NCBI RefSeq assembly: GCF_026745355.1
Contig: NC_079205.1
Location: 46,369,558-46,433,557 of the forward strand
Direction: 5' to 3'
DNA length: 64,000 nucleotides
Source: Beta vulgaris subsp. vulgaris
Taxonomy: Eukaryota > Streptophyta > Magnoliopsida > Caryophyllales > Amaranthaceae
Both the position numbers and the translations under genes were made by a program. The notes under the pieces are model-generated. The model was not told the origin of the DNA, did not search any database, and worked only from the letters and a program-made list of their open reading frames with translations. Below, piece after piece: positions 22,612-34,813 of the stretch (the first letter of the stretch is position 1; each line of letters starts with the position of its first letter).

Positions 22612-23478
22612 TACAAAATAGAAAAATTACTTGACGAAGAAGTTGTTTTCTAGGTGTTCTTATTACTTGTTAATGGATATTGGTATATTATTATTGCATT
22701 TCAAAGTTTAGGTAAATTTAAAATTTTATGTCTTTGATTTCGTAATTGATTTGAAAACGGCTTTAGTTATGTTAATTTGCTCTTCAATCATAAACTTTTT
22801 TCTTTTCAATATACATATTTTTATGAAAGTATATCTTAGCTACTTTGAACTTTCTTTGATATACATATTTTAAATTAGGAAGGGATATGATTGAGGAAAA
22901 TCTCAAAATCTTAATAAGTAATCTTTTTTATTGAATGAAGGGTTAAAAAGTCTTTTCAAAGAGGGACGCCATAACTCCCCCTTGACTTATTTAATAGAGA
23001 TCAAGAGCAAAGCAAATAAGGCACCAAGGGTAGCTAACACCTCCCCTCTCACTTCTCCCTAATATTTAAATTTGCTAATAGAATAACAATAAAATTTGTA
23101 AAGCTATAATAAACTATATGTTATCCCCCTATTTTCTAACATTGTAATTTTACAAACAAATAGAAGTTTACTATACCATGTAAGTTGATTGTAAAAAGAC
23201 AGCAGGCTTCTCTTAGCTAAACATTATTAGGTAGTTTAAGAATATTGGCCCTTGTTATTATTAGTTATTGTCTTCGTCCCTGTCCACTAGGAAAAGTTGC
23301 TAGAGTCGTGATCAGATCTGAGCCATATCTAGGATGGTACGAATAGGCTCATTAACTTGACTAAGTGATAACCTTTATCATGATTCGTCGTAGCAAACTA
23401 TCAAATTTTAGGGTGAGTCACGACTCATGACCTTCACTTAGGACTTAAATTATTGGTGAGATAGATTGCAATGTTACA

Positions 23479-23690
23479 TTGGAGACATAGAGCATTTGAT
23501 GATCAGATTCATGTTGCTTTAGTTTAAGTCGCATGATTAAGGTGTCGTGACTTACACAACGCAGGATATAAAGTATGTTGTAATAATGGAGCATTCGCTT
23601 AAGGCTAGAGCGCTCGCTCTGCGTTTTGGATATCAATGAAACGAAGCAACATAGTTCCCGTCAACATGGAGCTTTGAAGAAACAAATTTG
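23479..23690 (+). mobile_element. Copia LTR fragment, copy 2
   Basis: Homologous to 16771-16990 and to the LTR at 24555, including the AAGGCTAGAGCGCTCGCTC phrase. It leads directly into the RNase H relic. Confidence 0.65.
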
Positions 23691-23699
23691 CATAGCATT

Positions 23700-24060
23700 C
23701 CTCAATGACATGGGAGTTTATTGCTATGTCATCAGTAAGTAAAGAAGGTGAATGTTTGAGATAGCTTTTGGCCAAAACTAATATCGCTCGTTAGCAATAC
23801 ATTGTGATGACAGTGCAATTTTGAAAGAGCTTATAGTCAACTGTATAATGGTAATTAAGGCACAGTGATGTTGATACATCTATAGTTATGTCCAAGGACT
23901 TATCAAATATATATAGTGTTATTATAGTTGACTATGTAAGAGCAATGCATAATCTAGCGGATTGTTTCACAAAGACATTATATAAAGAATAGGTATAGAG
24001 GATGGCACTCAGTTTAGAATTGGTGCCCAATGATAATCACAAATAAAGGAATCTTAACTT
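23700..24060 (+). pseudogene. Copia RNase H fragment, copy 2
   Basis: Frames read FIAMSSVSKEGE, later VIIVDYVRAMHNLADCFTKT and RMALSLELVPNDN. This is the last part of a copia RNase H domain and is better preserved than copy 1 at its C-terminal end. Stops interrupt it. A purine tract and an LTR follow at 24555, so the whole is an internally deleted copia element (LTR fragment, RNase H end, LTR). Confidence 0.75.
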
Positions 24061-24554
24061 CATGCACAATAAAACATTGGATCTTAAGTTCAATAGGATT
24101 AATTTCCTTATTGAATGATTTTTCTTTGAAACTGTGATTGTTTAAGGTAATTTGTCTTAATATATAAGTCTTTTAACTTTATGCTTTGTCATATGAGCAT
24201 GTTTTTCCTGACAGTTTTACCTATGCAAGTGCAATGCGAAGTTTGGCCACTTCAAGTAGCTAATAGGGCACAACTTTGATGTGCTTATATGAATTGATAT
24301 GGACACATAGCTATAAAGTGTTAAGTGTATAATGTAAACATATAGTTAATCTTTTATGTATAATATCTGCAAGTTTTCATTATGTGTTGCCAATGGTTCA
24401 ATCCTTAATCGATACCATTTGGATACAAATTATTGTAATGTTTATTATACTAAGTAGAACTTCAAGTCTATATATTTTCATTTATGCATGAGGTTGTTGT
24501 GGTATGATGATGTTTGTGCAATAAATCATTTTAAATACTCTAATGAGGGAAGAT

Positions 24555-24805
24555 TGTTGGAGATTTAGAGCATTTGTATGTTAGACTTATGTTGCGTTAG
24601 TTTCAGTTGCATGGTTAAGGTGTAGTGACTTAAACGATGTAGGATATATAGTTGTTGTAATGGAGAGTTTGCATAAGGCTAAGCACTCGCTCTAGGTATC
24701 GACAAAACGAAGAAGTGGAGTTCCTGCCAACTTGAAGCGTTCGCTCCATGTTAGAGCATGCGCTCTACTTTAATTTGGCAAAGTACCTGTTTGCGTGAAA
24801 GCGTG
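24555..24805 (+). mobile_element. Copia 3' LTR of the deleted element
   Basis: TGTTGGAGATTTAGAGC starts after the purine tract GAGGGAAGA (24545-24553). The body repeats the phrases of the LTR fragments at 16771 and 23479. The 3' end is uncertain because a GT/AT microsatellite follows. Confidence 0.6.
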
Positions 24806-24806
24806 A

Positions 24807-24857
<51 letters not shown>

Positions 24858-24979
24858 TATATATATTATATATATATAAGTGAGTTCAGATGAAAATGCA
24901 TACTTGCATGAGAAATGAGAATGAATCTCATCCACATGATTGGACTAGAGTTACAACACTTATATATATATATATTATA

Positions 24980-25010
<31 letters not shown>

Positions 25011-25042
25011 ATTATATATATTATATATATTATATTATTATA

Positions 25043-25074
<32 letters not shown>
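24806..25074. repeat. GT/AT microsatellites
   Basis: A TGTGTG run passes into AT dinucleotides (24806-24880), and a second long AT/TTA tract lies at 24961-25074. The open frame across it is an artefact of the repeat. Confidence 0.95.
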
Positions 25075-25878
25075 GATGAAGGATATTCTCATATGAAGAA
25101 GGATATGAGAAAAAGTCCTTATATTCTATGCACAATGCGAGATTAAAGTCGTATCACCTAATCAAAAATAACCCAAGGTCCACTAACTAGTAGTCAGGGA
25201 AGTCAGGATTGAATCCACAAGGAGAAAGTTATATTATTATATCTGAACTCTAATATTGTACTGTAATATCCCGAAAATTTAAACTTCCTTAAATTATATA
25301 ATAATAATTAGTGGCTAATTTTTCATTTAATAATAAGTCATAATCGAAATTTGGTTATTTTATGTCCAAGTAATGGATAATTAGTTTGTTAAAAGATATA
25401 TATTTATTATGTAGGGCAAGAGTTGCATTTAATAACAAGTTATGTTAGATTAAAAAATTATATTGGTTAAAGCAAGAAAAGAATTAATAATCAAATTAAC
25501 CACTAAAGTTCTACAAGTACTACTAATCCAATATTAGAACAAATTAATGATATTGAGAATAAAAAGAAAAAGAGAAAAGAAAAGAAAAGAAAAGAAAAGG
25601 AGAAAAAATAAAGATTTCTGAAAATAAAATAAAAGAAAACTAAAATAAAAATGAAAAGGAAAAGGAAAAGGAAACTAAGCATCGGTGAGTTTATTCTCCA
25701 TCTCAGATTTTCTTCCAACAAAAATAAAACCCACCCATGAATTTCTAAATCAAAAATGGGTTCTTGCACACAATCAGACTCATTTTCAAATAAAAATTCA
25801 TACTCAACCCAAATCACTCAATAACCCATTTTTCTCATTCAATTTCATTTTACCAATTGGGTAAAATTGGAGCTCAAC

Positions 25879-25898
25879 CATGGCTATAAAAAGCCATG
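25879..25898 (+). promoter_or_regulatory. TATA box inside a perfect palindrome
   Basis: CATGGCTATAAAAAGCCATG has 7-bp inverted arms with ATAAAA as the loop. Its place, about 620 bases into the LTR and just before a long pyrimidine-rich leader, suits the retroelement's transcription start. Confidence 0.65.
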
Positions 25899-27705
25899 TT
25901 TATTCCCTCAAATCACCACCACCACCATTCCACTGTCTTCTCCAGAGTTCCACCACCATCGCCGGAAAAAGCCAACAAAATGCCCCAAAGCTTCTGTTTT
26001 CTTTTCGCAACTCTCTCTTTCCTCTGTTTTTCTTTTTTTCGGCCACCACCACCCTCGTACCACCGCGGCGCCGCCGCATTACCTGCCACACCAGACCATC
26101 GTCGTGCCTCCTGTTCGCCACCACCACACCACCTCGCCTGCACCTTCGCATGTCCCCTCCTTCTCTCGCCTTTCTCTTTCTTCTCTCTCGTATTTCGCTC
26201 TCTCTCCTCGTGTGCCGGCGAGCCACGCCAGAACCGACGAAATCCCGCGCCCTAGCCACACTGCAGTGTCGCTGCCGTCGGAACCTTGACCCCACCGCCG
26301 GTCATTCTCCTTCCTCAGCCCTGTTTTCGTGCCTGCTCAAATGAGCATAGGTATGAAAATACCTCTTCACGTATTTTAAAACTTTGGTTTTTTTGTAGTT
26401 TAAGCCCAAGTATAAGTGTATAACTCATTGTTAGTTAATTATAACATGGGCTTAAAATCTGATTTTAATTTTAGTAAAACCCACTAATAAGATTCATGTA
26501 CTTAATTTGTTAATCTTAATGGGCTAATTAATTAGGTTATTACTTCTTTAATTAGTTGTTCTAATCAAGCAACAAGACCTAAACTAATTTAGATAATTAT
26601 CACCAATAATTCACCTTATTTTGTAATATGAAATTGTTAGACTTACTTAAGTTAATATAGTAAATTTACGACAACTATTTATGATAATAAACATATAATA
26701 TTACGAATTGACAAGAAAAATTAGCAATAACCTCATTTAGTAATTATTAATATATTCTTATAACATGAAAATAATAAAGGAATGTTAGTAATTTACGATT
26801 AATTGGGTTACGATAATTGAAATTGTTTTATGAACTTGTTGAAGATAATTTACGTATTAAATTGAACAAGGTACTTAATAGGATAACATATGATAAGTTA
26901 AATTATAATTCTATTAATTATAGTAACGTAAGTAAAGTTAATTATAAAAGTTGAAATAATGAATCTTTGTAACATCACCAACGACCACTGTTTTAATTTA
27001 TAAAATGACGATATGTTTAAAGGGACCCTATGACTAGTGGAACGAAGTTTCGAACTAAAGGTTAACAAGAGTATAATATGATCTTAATGTTCAATTTATA
27101 AAATACGAAATGGTTATAACAAGACGTTCATGCTCACAAATAATAAAATACGACTTAGACGACGCTTATAAGTTGTTAAGTGAAAAAGGAGCCTACGACT
27201 TTAAATCAACCACCAAAGAAGTTAATATATAAAACTCCTACACACCTCCTAAAATGGACACATGATGGAAACGGATCAAGAAACTCAAATTTAGAATAAA
27301 ATATTAACAAGTCTTTTTATTAATCCCTTATTTGATTAGATTAAACGGAAAGGATATTACAGCCTCCCCCGGCTTTCAAGGTTATTAAGCAGGACTCCAG
27401 GTAACATCTATTGCTAACACACGATCCCCTTCGAAAGGTGTTTGTGAAATGTTGTTTATAATAATTATGATTTTCTGATGTGATTATTTATATGGATTGT
27501 GGGATAATTAAATTGTTTCGAATGATTTTCGTAAATGATGATCTTATGAGTTATTGATGCTCAAGTATGATTCATGAAAGATCTATGGCTTATGCCGATG
27601 AATGCAAAACAAACGAAACATGATAAATAAAAGTGAAAGAGGTTCTGGCAGTATAATGTTACGCTTATCTACTTTATGGTCGTGCACGTACCTTCGCACC
27701 AGCCG

Positions 27706-27904
27706 TACACCCGAAAAGGGAGCTGGGCTCCTTGAGGGGTACCGCATGCTATTTTGGTGCGAGCGGTGTATCCAAAAAGGGAGCGGGGCTCCTTGAGGAT
27801 CATCGCATGGTGGTGTATCCAAAAAGGGAGATGGGCTCCTTGAGGATCATCACATGGTGGTGTACCCAAAAAGGGAGCTGGGCTCCTTGAGGGTCATCAC
27901 ATGT
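27706..27904 (+). repeat. 47-bp tandem repeat inside the solo LTR
   Basis: Three units start at 27767, 27814 and 27861. Each has CCAAAAAGGGAG and GGGCTCCTTGAGG. A diverged fourth unit precedes them at 27706. Confidence 0.9.
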
Positions 27905-28375
27905 CTATACTCGCCAGTTACCAAGCTAAAAGATGAAAATATAATGGGAACTTATGAAGTATCAAGATGATATTTATAAATGTTTACTTTGCTATATTTT
28001 CATTACGAATTTGAAATATGTTTTACTATATTCTCTTCTCCCTGTTTGCAAATAAAATGAATTGAAATGAATTTACGTTGTTAGGGTAGAATGTTACTGA
28101 GCTTCGGCTCATGATGTTTTGTTTTCTGTTTTAGGTATGAGCATAGCTATTGCAAGTGCGCTGTTAATAAGGAACATGTTCAAGGGAAAGTGTGAGGTAT
28201 CTGGTGTTAGTGAAATTATTATTTAAGTCGAGTATTTATGTATACTTATCAAGGACTATTTAAGATTTCATTGCATTAGTGGGCCATATCCCACAGGCTT
28301 AAGTTCCATTTCCGCTGCTAAGTATGAGAAATTGTGTTTAATTAAGGTTATGAATTTTCGGGGCGTTACATGTAC

Positions 28376-29574
28376 TAGCAAAATCAGATGAAGATGGTTG
28401 TATTACTAAACTAAGCAAATAGCAGATGTAAACACGAAAGTATAAATCAATTAATAAAGTACTAGAATTGTGGATCACTATGCATATAATTCGGGAAATC
28501 AAGGACGAATAACAACCACCTAATAAGTCAAATTATTTAGGGCACATGTAATTTTTCTCGAACATTACCTCCTTCACAATCACCTAGCCGCTCTCGCATG
28601 GTCAAGGGTCACTTTGCCTAATGATTGAAAGCCTATACAGTATCTCTCCTCTCGAAGTAGATTCAGTATTGCGATATTAGAAATATAAATCAGGCCTAAC
28701 TTGTAAATCTAGCATGAACGATTCAACCACAGGAAACAATTGAAATACATGGCAATTAGACTAATCTATCAATCCCTCATTGAATACATAGATCCCCACA
28801 ATCCTAGAAATAAAACTACTCACTCATAATTATAAAAACAATAGCAAAATCAATATAAAAACTTATACTTTGAAATATTGCAAATAACTAAGAAAGTAAT
28901 TAATCAACAATACAATAGAGGAAGTAATGAAGAAAAATTACCAAATTGAAGAATTGTATTGAACTTGTTGTTTATGCTAAAATTTGTCTACTATGACAGA
29001 ATTAAAGTTCGGGACGATTTTAACCAGATTTTGTATACGACAATGCTAAGAATGTAAAGAATGAATGCAATGGGGATCAAAGGGGATGAACACACAAAGA
29101 TGATGACGCGGAAAACCCCAATGAAGGTGGGTAAAAACCGCGGGTACAAAAAATGTTCCGTGGTCCTCTCCTAATGATCCTTCTTTTTCTTTTGTATGCC
29201 TTTTTTCTTTTCCTGGCCTTTTTCAACGAATACCCTAATAAATTCTATTATTATTACATCAATAACGGTCCCTTGATCATAGGAGATCTTCCTCCTTACG
29301 CTTCAACGTCACAATCCTTTTTGCTCCTTTGCCCAATTCATTCTCTCCAACGGCTTTCACGACTGATTTAATGCCTTATTGAGCTCCTTCCTTTTTCAGC
29401 AAATCTGTTACTGCACTTCAACTAGCTTTATCCTCGTATCTTTCCAGCACGTCTTCATGTCAAGGTTGTCATGTCACCACGTCATCATGTCAATGTCGTC
29501 CTGCAAAAACTCAGCCATAACACTTGTGAATAAGACAAAGGTTCGATCTTGAATTGAAAGCAAAAAGCAATAAA
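28376..29574 (+). other. Module 1, central part
   Basis: Continues module 1 after the solo LTR; removing the LTR and one TGTAC copy rejoins it. No gene found. Short frames such as the one at 29153 have no recognisable domain. Confidence 0.5.
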
Positions 29575-31036
29575 CACTAGTAGAAAAAGCGCGATTTGCG
29601 TCCTACCAAGTGCGTCGCACTAAAACGAAAACGACGCAAAAACATAATTTGCGTCGTATGGGAGCCATAGTGCGACGCAAAAGAACTGCTCACAAGTATC
29701 AGATACGAGCTATATGCGTCGGATGTCATTATGGTGCGTTGCAAAAGATGACAATGTGTCGGACCCCTTAGCCCATCCAACGCAAATCACTTGAAATACT
29801 GAGTGTTGTACGTGGGGTAAGCACGTCGCATTGTCTCCACGTGCGACGCAGATATCAAAATCCATATAAAATGCCCAACTTAAATCCCTTCCTCTTAGCC
29901 GTTCCTTTCAAACCCTACCTACTATCTCTCAGCCATTTCTCTTCAAACCCTACCTACTATCTCTCTACATCTGCTTCTTCACTTCAAACAAATCACATTT
30001 TCTCTTCAACCATCTGCTTCTTCACTTCACATCAATTCAAGTTCTTAAATTCGCATCAACCGAGCCCCTTTTTCGTTTTCCAACGAGCGAATCTTAAGCG
30101 AACGAATCATCAGCACCGACGACACCAACAACACCAACAACACTTCGAACAACGAACGAATCTTCAGTGAATGGACGTGGTATTTTTCATCTTTTCCCCA
30201 AATTGAAGGGTGATTTTCTCGCTATTATTTTCTAAAATTCAAGAACGAAAATTGAAGAAGAACGAGATTTGAAGAAGAGCGAGAACGAAGCTCGATCTGA
30301 TTTTGGGCGATTTAGGTTTTTTTTATAATATATTTAGTGCAATATCATTCTTGTATGTTAGATCTGATTTTTTTTTTTCGGTTCATTTTTTTTAATTTCG
30401 TTTTTTGTATTAGATCTGAATATTTAAGTTTTACTTTCGTTTTTTAAATTTTTAATTTTTTTATTCTTCTAGTATTCAGACTTTGTATTTCTCGCCTACG
30501 TGAAGTGATTTTAGGATTTAATTTCGTTTTTTGTGTTAGATCTGAGTATTTCTCGCTGCCATGCGTTTTTATGTTAGTTAAATTTTTAATTTCGTTTTTA
30601 GTGAAGTGAATTTAGGATTTAGTTTTATTTTTGGCATTCTTGTATTCAGACTGTATTCAGTATTTTGACCATTACTTCTCTCCACATTTCTTAATTTTGT
30701 ATGATATGCGTTTCTCGCATACGTGAATTGTTTTTTTAAAAACAAAGTTAACCCATCTGCGTCGCATGCAAGACCATGTGCGACGCAAATCATTGTGGCT
30801 TGCTGGGCTGCTGTCTCCATCTACGTCGCATGTTGGTCAATGTGCGACGCAGATGAAAGGTAATTTGAGTCGCATGGTTGGCGGGTCCGGGGCAGATACC
30901 TAATTAACTGTGTCGCGCTGTTTTCTGACGCAGATCTAGGATTTTGATCTGCGTCAAGGCCTGTGGCGTTGGACCCATGGGTCCGACGCAAATAGGCGCC
31001 TCGCATCCGACGCAAATCGCCTATTCTGTACTAGTG
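29575..31036. mobile_element. Non-autonomous CACTA element
   Basis: The ends CACTAGTAGAAAAAGCGCG and, reverse-complemented, CACTAGTACAGAATAGGCG are flanked by AAA (29572-29574, 31037-31039). The subterminal regions are dense in GTGCGACGCA and its inverse TGCGTCGCAC. The middle (29870-30300) again resembles a host 5' leader, with CT-rich DNA followed by GAACGAAAATTGAAGAAGAA. No transposase gene. Confidence 0.9.
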
Positions 31037-31039
31037 AAA

Positions 31040-31907
31040 CTAGGGTTCTGAAATCACTCTCTAGAGAAAACTATGAAAACTAATGTTAAAACTAAGATGA
31101 ATAATAGAAATTCTAATTTTTCTATTTATACAAGTCCTAAAATCAATAGGAAAAAGTCTTAAAAACCAGCCCGGAATCCATTATAAACTCGTGGCGGGTC
31201 GTCGCCCGATCGGGCCAACTACACCCGACCCAATCGGACTCCAAAGCACTAAAAGTAGCATTAAACCATAGGCACCCGATGTCATCGGGCCTCCTATAAA
31301 CTCAGAAGGGGTGCAACATATCTTCCCATTGGCGCCCGATGAAGTTAGGCCAAACTGCTCGACCGCGAATCAACAACAAATTACGACAGGGCTTGGACAC
31401 CTGATTGGGCCGCAACAAAAGTTATTTGTGTCTCTTAGGCTCCCGATCGGGTTGTACTGCCCGATTGGATCAGGCCCAACATCCTTTCCTCGTTTCTTGG
31501 CTTCAAGTGCCAAATCTTCAGCTCTTCTTTTGCTCAAGGGTCGCGGAAAGTGTCCTCGGGACCTCGAGACTCAACATCAAACCTTTCCAATCCAATGTAC
31601 CGGTAATATAACAGATAGAAAGTAGGGAATCGTTCCCTAAAACCTGCAATTCGACACAAAATAGCAAACCACAACTAGATGGAGAAAGTTAGTACAAAAT
31701 GGCTCCTAAGAGCACCCTAAGCATCCCTTTTAGCATATAAGTAGGGGGAAACTCTATATAAAATCATACATCACACAACCAGATTGAAAGTACATTAAAT
31801 ACATCAATTGCTCATTGTTGTCATCTTTAAGACCCATGTTTCCAGGTGATTTGCCTAACACATAACCTCGTACTAAGGACCTAGAATACAACTGCTAGGC
31901 GTGTTGC
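31040..31907 (+). other. Module 1, right part
   Basis: Rejoins module 1 after the CACTA element. It includes several CCCGATCGGGC-type palindromes (31206-31470). No gene seen; the frame at 31311 is low-complexity. Confidence 0.45.
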
Positions 31908-32380
31908 TAGGGATGGGAATGGGTAGCTTTCGGATTGGATCGAGTCAGACCTTAGACCTAGACTCTAAATTTTTTGTTGGACCCAGACCTTTAGGGGATA
32001 GAAAAGTTTGTCCTGGACCGAGACCCTTAGGGTCTACATGGTCTAGGGTCTAGCTTTTTTCTTTTATTTTTGCCCAATTTTAATATCATTTATGTTTCTT
32101 AACTTTTTGTAATGCATGTGATCTCGAGGGTCTAGGCTCCAAATGATAAAAGTTGAAATTTTAGAATAAATATGAATGTTTTTTCTCTAAAACACAAGGC
32201 AAAAAGAATAATAAATAACTTTAGGGTCCAAGTGTAGTGTCTGGGTTTAGAATATTAAGATTTAGACCCTAATAAGTTCATTTGATCCAAACCTCGGACA
32301 CTTAGAAAAATTGGACCTATACCATTAAATTAGGGTCGGGTCAATAGGGTATGGTTAGGGTCCTGGACCCATGTCCATTT
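31908..32380. mobile_element. hAT-like non-autonomous element
   Basis: It starts TAGGGATGGGAATGGGTAGC and ends ACCCATGTCCATTT. The flanks GTGTTGC and GTGTGC differ by one base indel. It separates modules 1 and 2. Subterminal repeats of GGGTCTAG and GACCCTA. Confidence 0.45.
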
Positions 32381-32916
32381 GTGTGCGTCGTGCACCTAGT
32401 ATTTAGAATAAATAAACTAAATAACCACCTAATTATGTAGTAGGGTAAGTCGGATCGATCCCACTGAGAGAATGTTTTCCCATGATTAGCCTTTAAATAA
32501 TGGTAAGACTAAATGAGATTAAATAAAATACTATACTAATCAATTCATAAATAAAAGACTCTTGATTCAAGTATCCCCACTAGCAAAATTAATACAATAA
32601 TACTGCTTATCCCAAACTAATCAATTAGATGTTCACAAGAAAAAGTACATCTTATAAAATACTATAAACCTGTCCCGGGTAGGGATGCTTATCGGACGAG
32701 CCGAGCCCGAACCGTGGTCGGCTCGGCTTGTGTACATTTATATTATTCGAACTCGAGCCAAGTTTAAAGCTTAATGATGTACCACCCTACCAGGCCATAC
32801 GGATTTGAGTCTATCGTCACCAATGCGCATCTAGGGCAAACAATTGTCTTCAATAACCAAAACAAGTTCTTCCGACGCATTTTGTCATCACTCATGCGCA
32901 CGCCGAGAAACTTACC

Positions 32917-32966
32917 AGGAGATCACCCATCCTTGGACTATTCTCAACTAAGCACGCTTAACTGTG
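32917..32966 (-). other. 5S rRNA-like segment in Cassandra LTR
   Basis: In reverse complement it reads AGTTAAGCGTGCTTAG then GGATGGGTGATCTCC. These match the internal promoter region and 3' half of plant 5S rRNA. The 5' half of 5S is not recognisable, so this is an LTR component and not a functional 5S gene. Confidence 0.8.
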
Positions 32967-33263
32967 AATTAACTAAGGAAATGAGCTCCCTAAAAGAAAG
33001 ATGCATCTTGTTGTAATGAGGAGCCTATTAAATCCTTTTAAAGAAATCATGAAGGGTATTCCATACACCCCCACTTGAGATTGGCTACGCCCTCGTTGCG
33101 CCTGAGGACTCTACATATTTGGCATATGGCCTATGGGTCACATCGGCGTGAAAATTAATCACATATTCAACAAACAGCTGGTGTTATAGCCCCAGAATCC
33201 TCCACCGCTAGGCTACTAACCTTAGATTAATTATGTAGACGATCAGCACGCGGTCGCAGAGTT

Positions 33264-33275
33264 GCTCTGATACCA
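33264..33275 (-). other. Cassandra primer-binding site
   Basis: TGGTATCAGAGC on the minus strand matches the 3' end of plant initiator tRNA-Met, two bases from the LTR edge. Confidence 0.8.
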
Positions 33276-34813
33276 TTCGTAACACCCGACCCACACGGAC
33301 AGGACTGTCTCGTATAATTTAGGGGTCTGTGCTAAATTAAAAATGAAGCCCCAAAGGGTAACTAAAAACAACATTATATAAATATCAAAAGGTAAAAGTT
33401 CATACAAATAAAATTTATTCTTTTTCCAAACAAAGTTCAACATATACTAGTATACTACATACAAATTCTACTTGAAAATTATAACCCTTCTAGTATTCTT
33501 TGAAGAAAAATCATCAATCAATTCTTCGTAACCAATTTTCTCCAAAAATTCGTTCTCAATGGCTATCATCACTAGTCCATTAAGTCGATTTTGTGACATC
33601 GTCGAACGCAAGTAGGATTTCAACAACTTTAACTTGGAAATGCTTCTCTCTACGGAGGCAACAGTAACCGGAATAGTCAATAAAATTCCATATGCAATCA
33701 TTACATTAGGAAAACAAGCAACATCTCTTAAAAATCTCAAAACATATTATTTGTCCCATTTTTCATCGGGCAGGACTTCTCTAAGTAATTTCAACTCCAA
33801 AAATAATTCATTTCCATCAATGTCAGATTACTCACTACTCTTAAGTGCATATTCAAGATTCATACAACAAGATTCTAAGGTCTTATCATCCAACGAATAA
33901 ATCTTCCCACGTGTGAACAAAACACTAGTAGAATAAATGCTTATTGCCGCGGTCATTAAGTGGCCTATTGCGGCGGTTTTGGCCGCGCAGCAATTAAGGG
34001 GGCATCAATAGGTAATTAATATATTGCTACGGTTTTAAACTGCAGCAATATTTGAACATATTGTTGCAGTTTCTGGGTAAAACCACAACAACATATTTAT
34101 TTTATATCAAATTTACAAAGCATATTGCTGCGGTGTTTAGGTAAAACCGCAACAATATGTTGTAGTTAATAATAAAAAATAGGCATATTGCTGCGATTTT
34201 TGACCAAAACTGCGGCAATAGGTCATAGTACAGCTAAAAAAAAAAATTAAATTTTGTAATCAAATTTGAAATATTAAAACTAAGCCATCAATACAAGATG
34301 AAATGACATCTTATACTCAACAACAAATGAGTAGATAACTTATAATCCAAAAAGAATAATTAAAATATGAAAAACAGACTATGAAATTATATAAACTAAC
34401 ATAGAATTTATGTTACATAGCAACAACAGCGATTCTGTAACAACAAGCGATTCTGTAAAATTACATAGCAATAACATAAATAAAAGAGGAATTAAAAAAA
34501 ATACAGAAGTACTAAAAGATCTGACCGCAACAAGGAAATACGAAATTACATATACTTTCGTACTTCTATAATTTTTTTTAACAAGAAGATTTGGCCGACG
34601 ATTTTGTGTACTTCTAGTCGTTCATATACTTTCATTAAAAATATAAGATCAGGCCGCAACAACGGCCGACGATGGCGCCGGTTTGGTGAAAGACGAGAAA
34701 AACGAAAAGAAAATCATATCTAAAAAATCTACCAACAAATCTAAAAAACGAAAAAAAAAAACAAAAAAAGACCAAAGAAGGAACTCGTCGGAGGCTTCGT
34801 CGAACACTCTGGT

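Larger units (their letters stand above)
20865..24540 (+). repeat. Segmental duplication, copy 2
   Basis: Collinear with 14940-17850 in the same orientation. It is longer because it has gained a 760-bp foldback element at 21289-22048 and a further insertion (about 22210-22985) that includes a Stowaway MITE. It lacks the two MITEs of copy 1. Confidence 0.85.
25262..28370 (+). mobile_element. Solo LTR, 3.1 kb (probably Ty3/gypsy)
   Basis: The element starts TGTAATATCCCGAAAATTTA and ends TTCGGGGCGTTACA, with TGTAC on both sides (25257-25261, 28371-28375), a perfect 5-bp duplication. There is no internal domain, primer-binding site or second LTR, so it is a solo LTR left by LTR-LTR recombination. 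A TATA box lies in a palindrome at 25879-25898, followed by a GC- and pyrimidine-rich leader to about 26340. The length and TGTAAyrcCCCG-type ends resemble chromovirus (Tekay-like) LTRs; that lineage is inferred. Confidence 0.85.
25130..31907 (+). repeat. Module 1 of a head-to-tail triplet (interrupted)
   Basis: It begins with AAAGTCGTATCACCTAATCA and GGATTGAATCCACAAGGAGA. These correspond to GCGTCGTGCACCTAGTATTT (32384) in module 2 and to GTGTCGTGCACCTAAC (41831) in module 3. It is split by a solo LTR (25262-28370) and a CACTA element (29575-31036). The native parts total about 2.2 kb. The phrases resemble the downstream region of long LTR retrotransposons, but no coding domain is present to prove it. 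Confidence 0.55.

Noticed and set aside
24890..25096. 68-codon frame of Ile/Tyr repeats
   Set aside because: AT microsatellite artefact.
25867..26344. Several overlapping 60-154-codon frames on both strands
   Set aside because: They lie in the GC- and pyrimidine-rich leader of a solo LTR where stops are rare in all frames. Products are low-complexity and match no family I know.
27583..27869. Frames of 64-79 codons on both strands
   Set aside because: They read the 47-bp tandem repeat of the solo LTR.
30821..31015. 64-codon minus-strand frame in a CACTA element
   Set aside because: Made of the CGACGCA subterminal repeats.
32917..32966. Possible 5S rRNA gene
   Set aside because: Only the 3' half is recognisable, it is diverged, and it lies inside an LTR with primer site and duplications.
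32774..33016. 80-codon frame on the plus strand
   Set aside because: It is antisense to a Cassandra LTR including its 5S-like part, so the open frame has no coding meaning.
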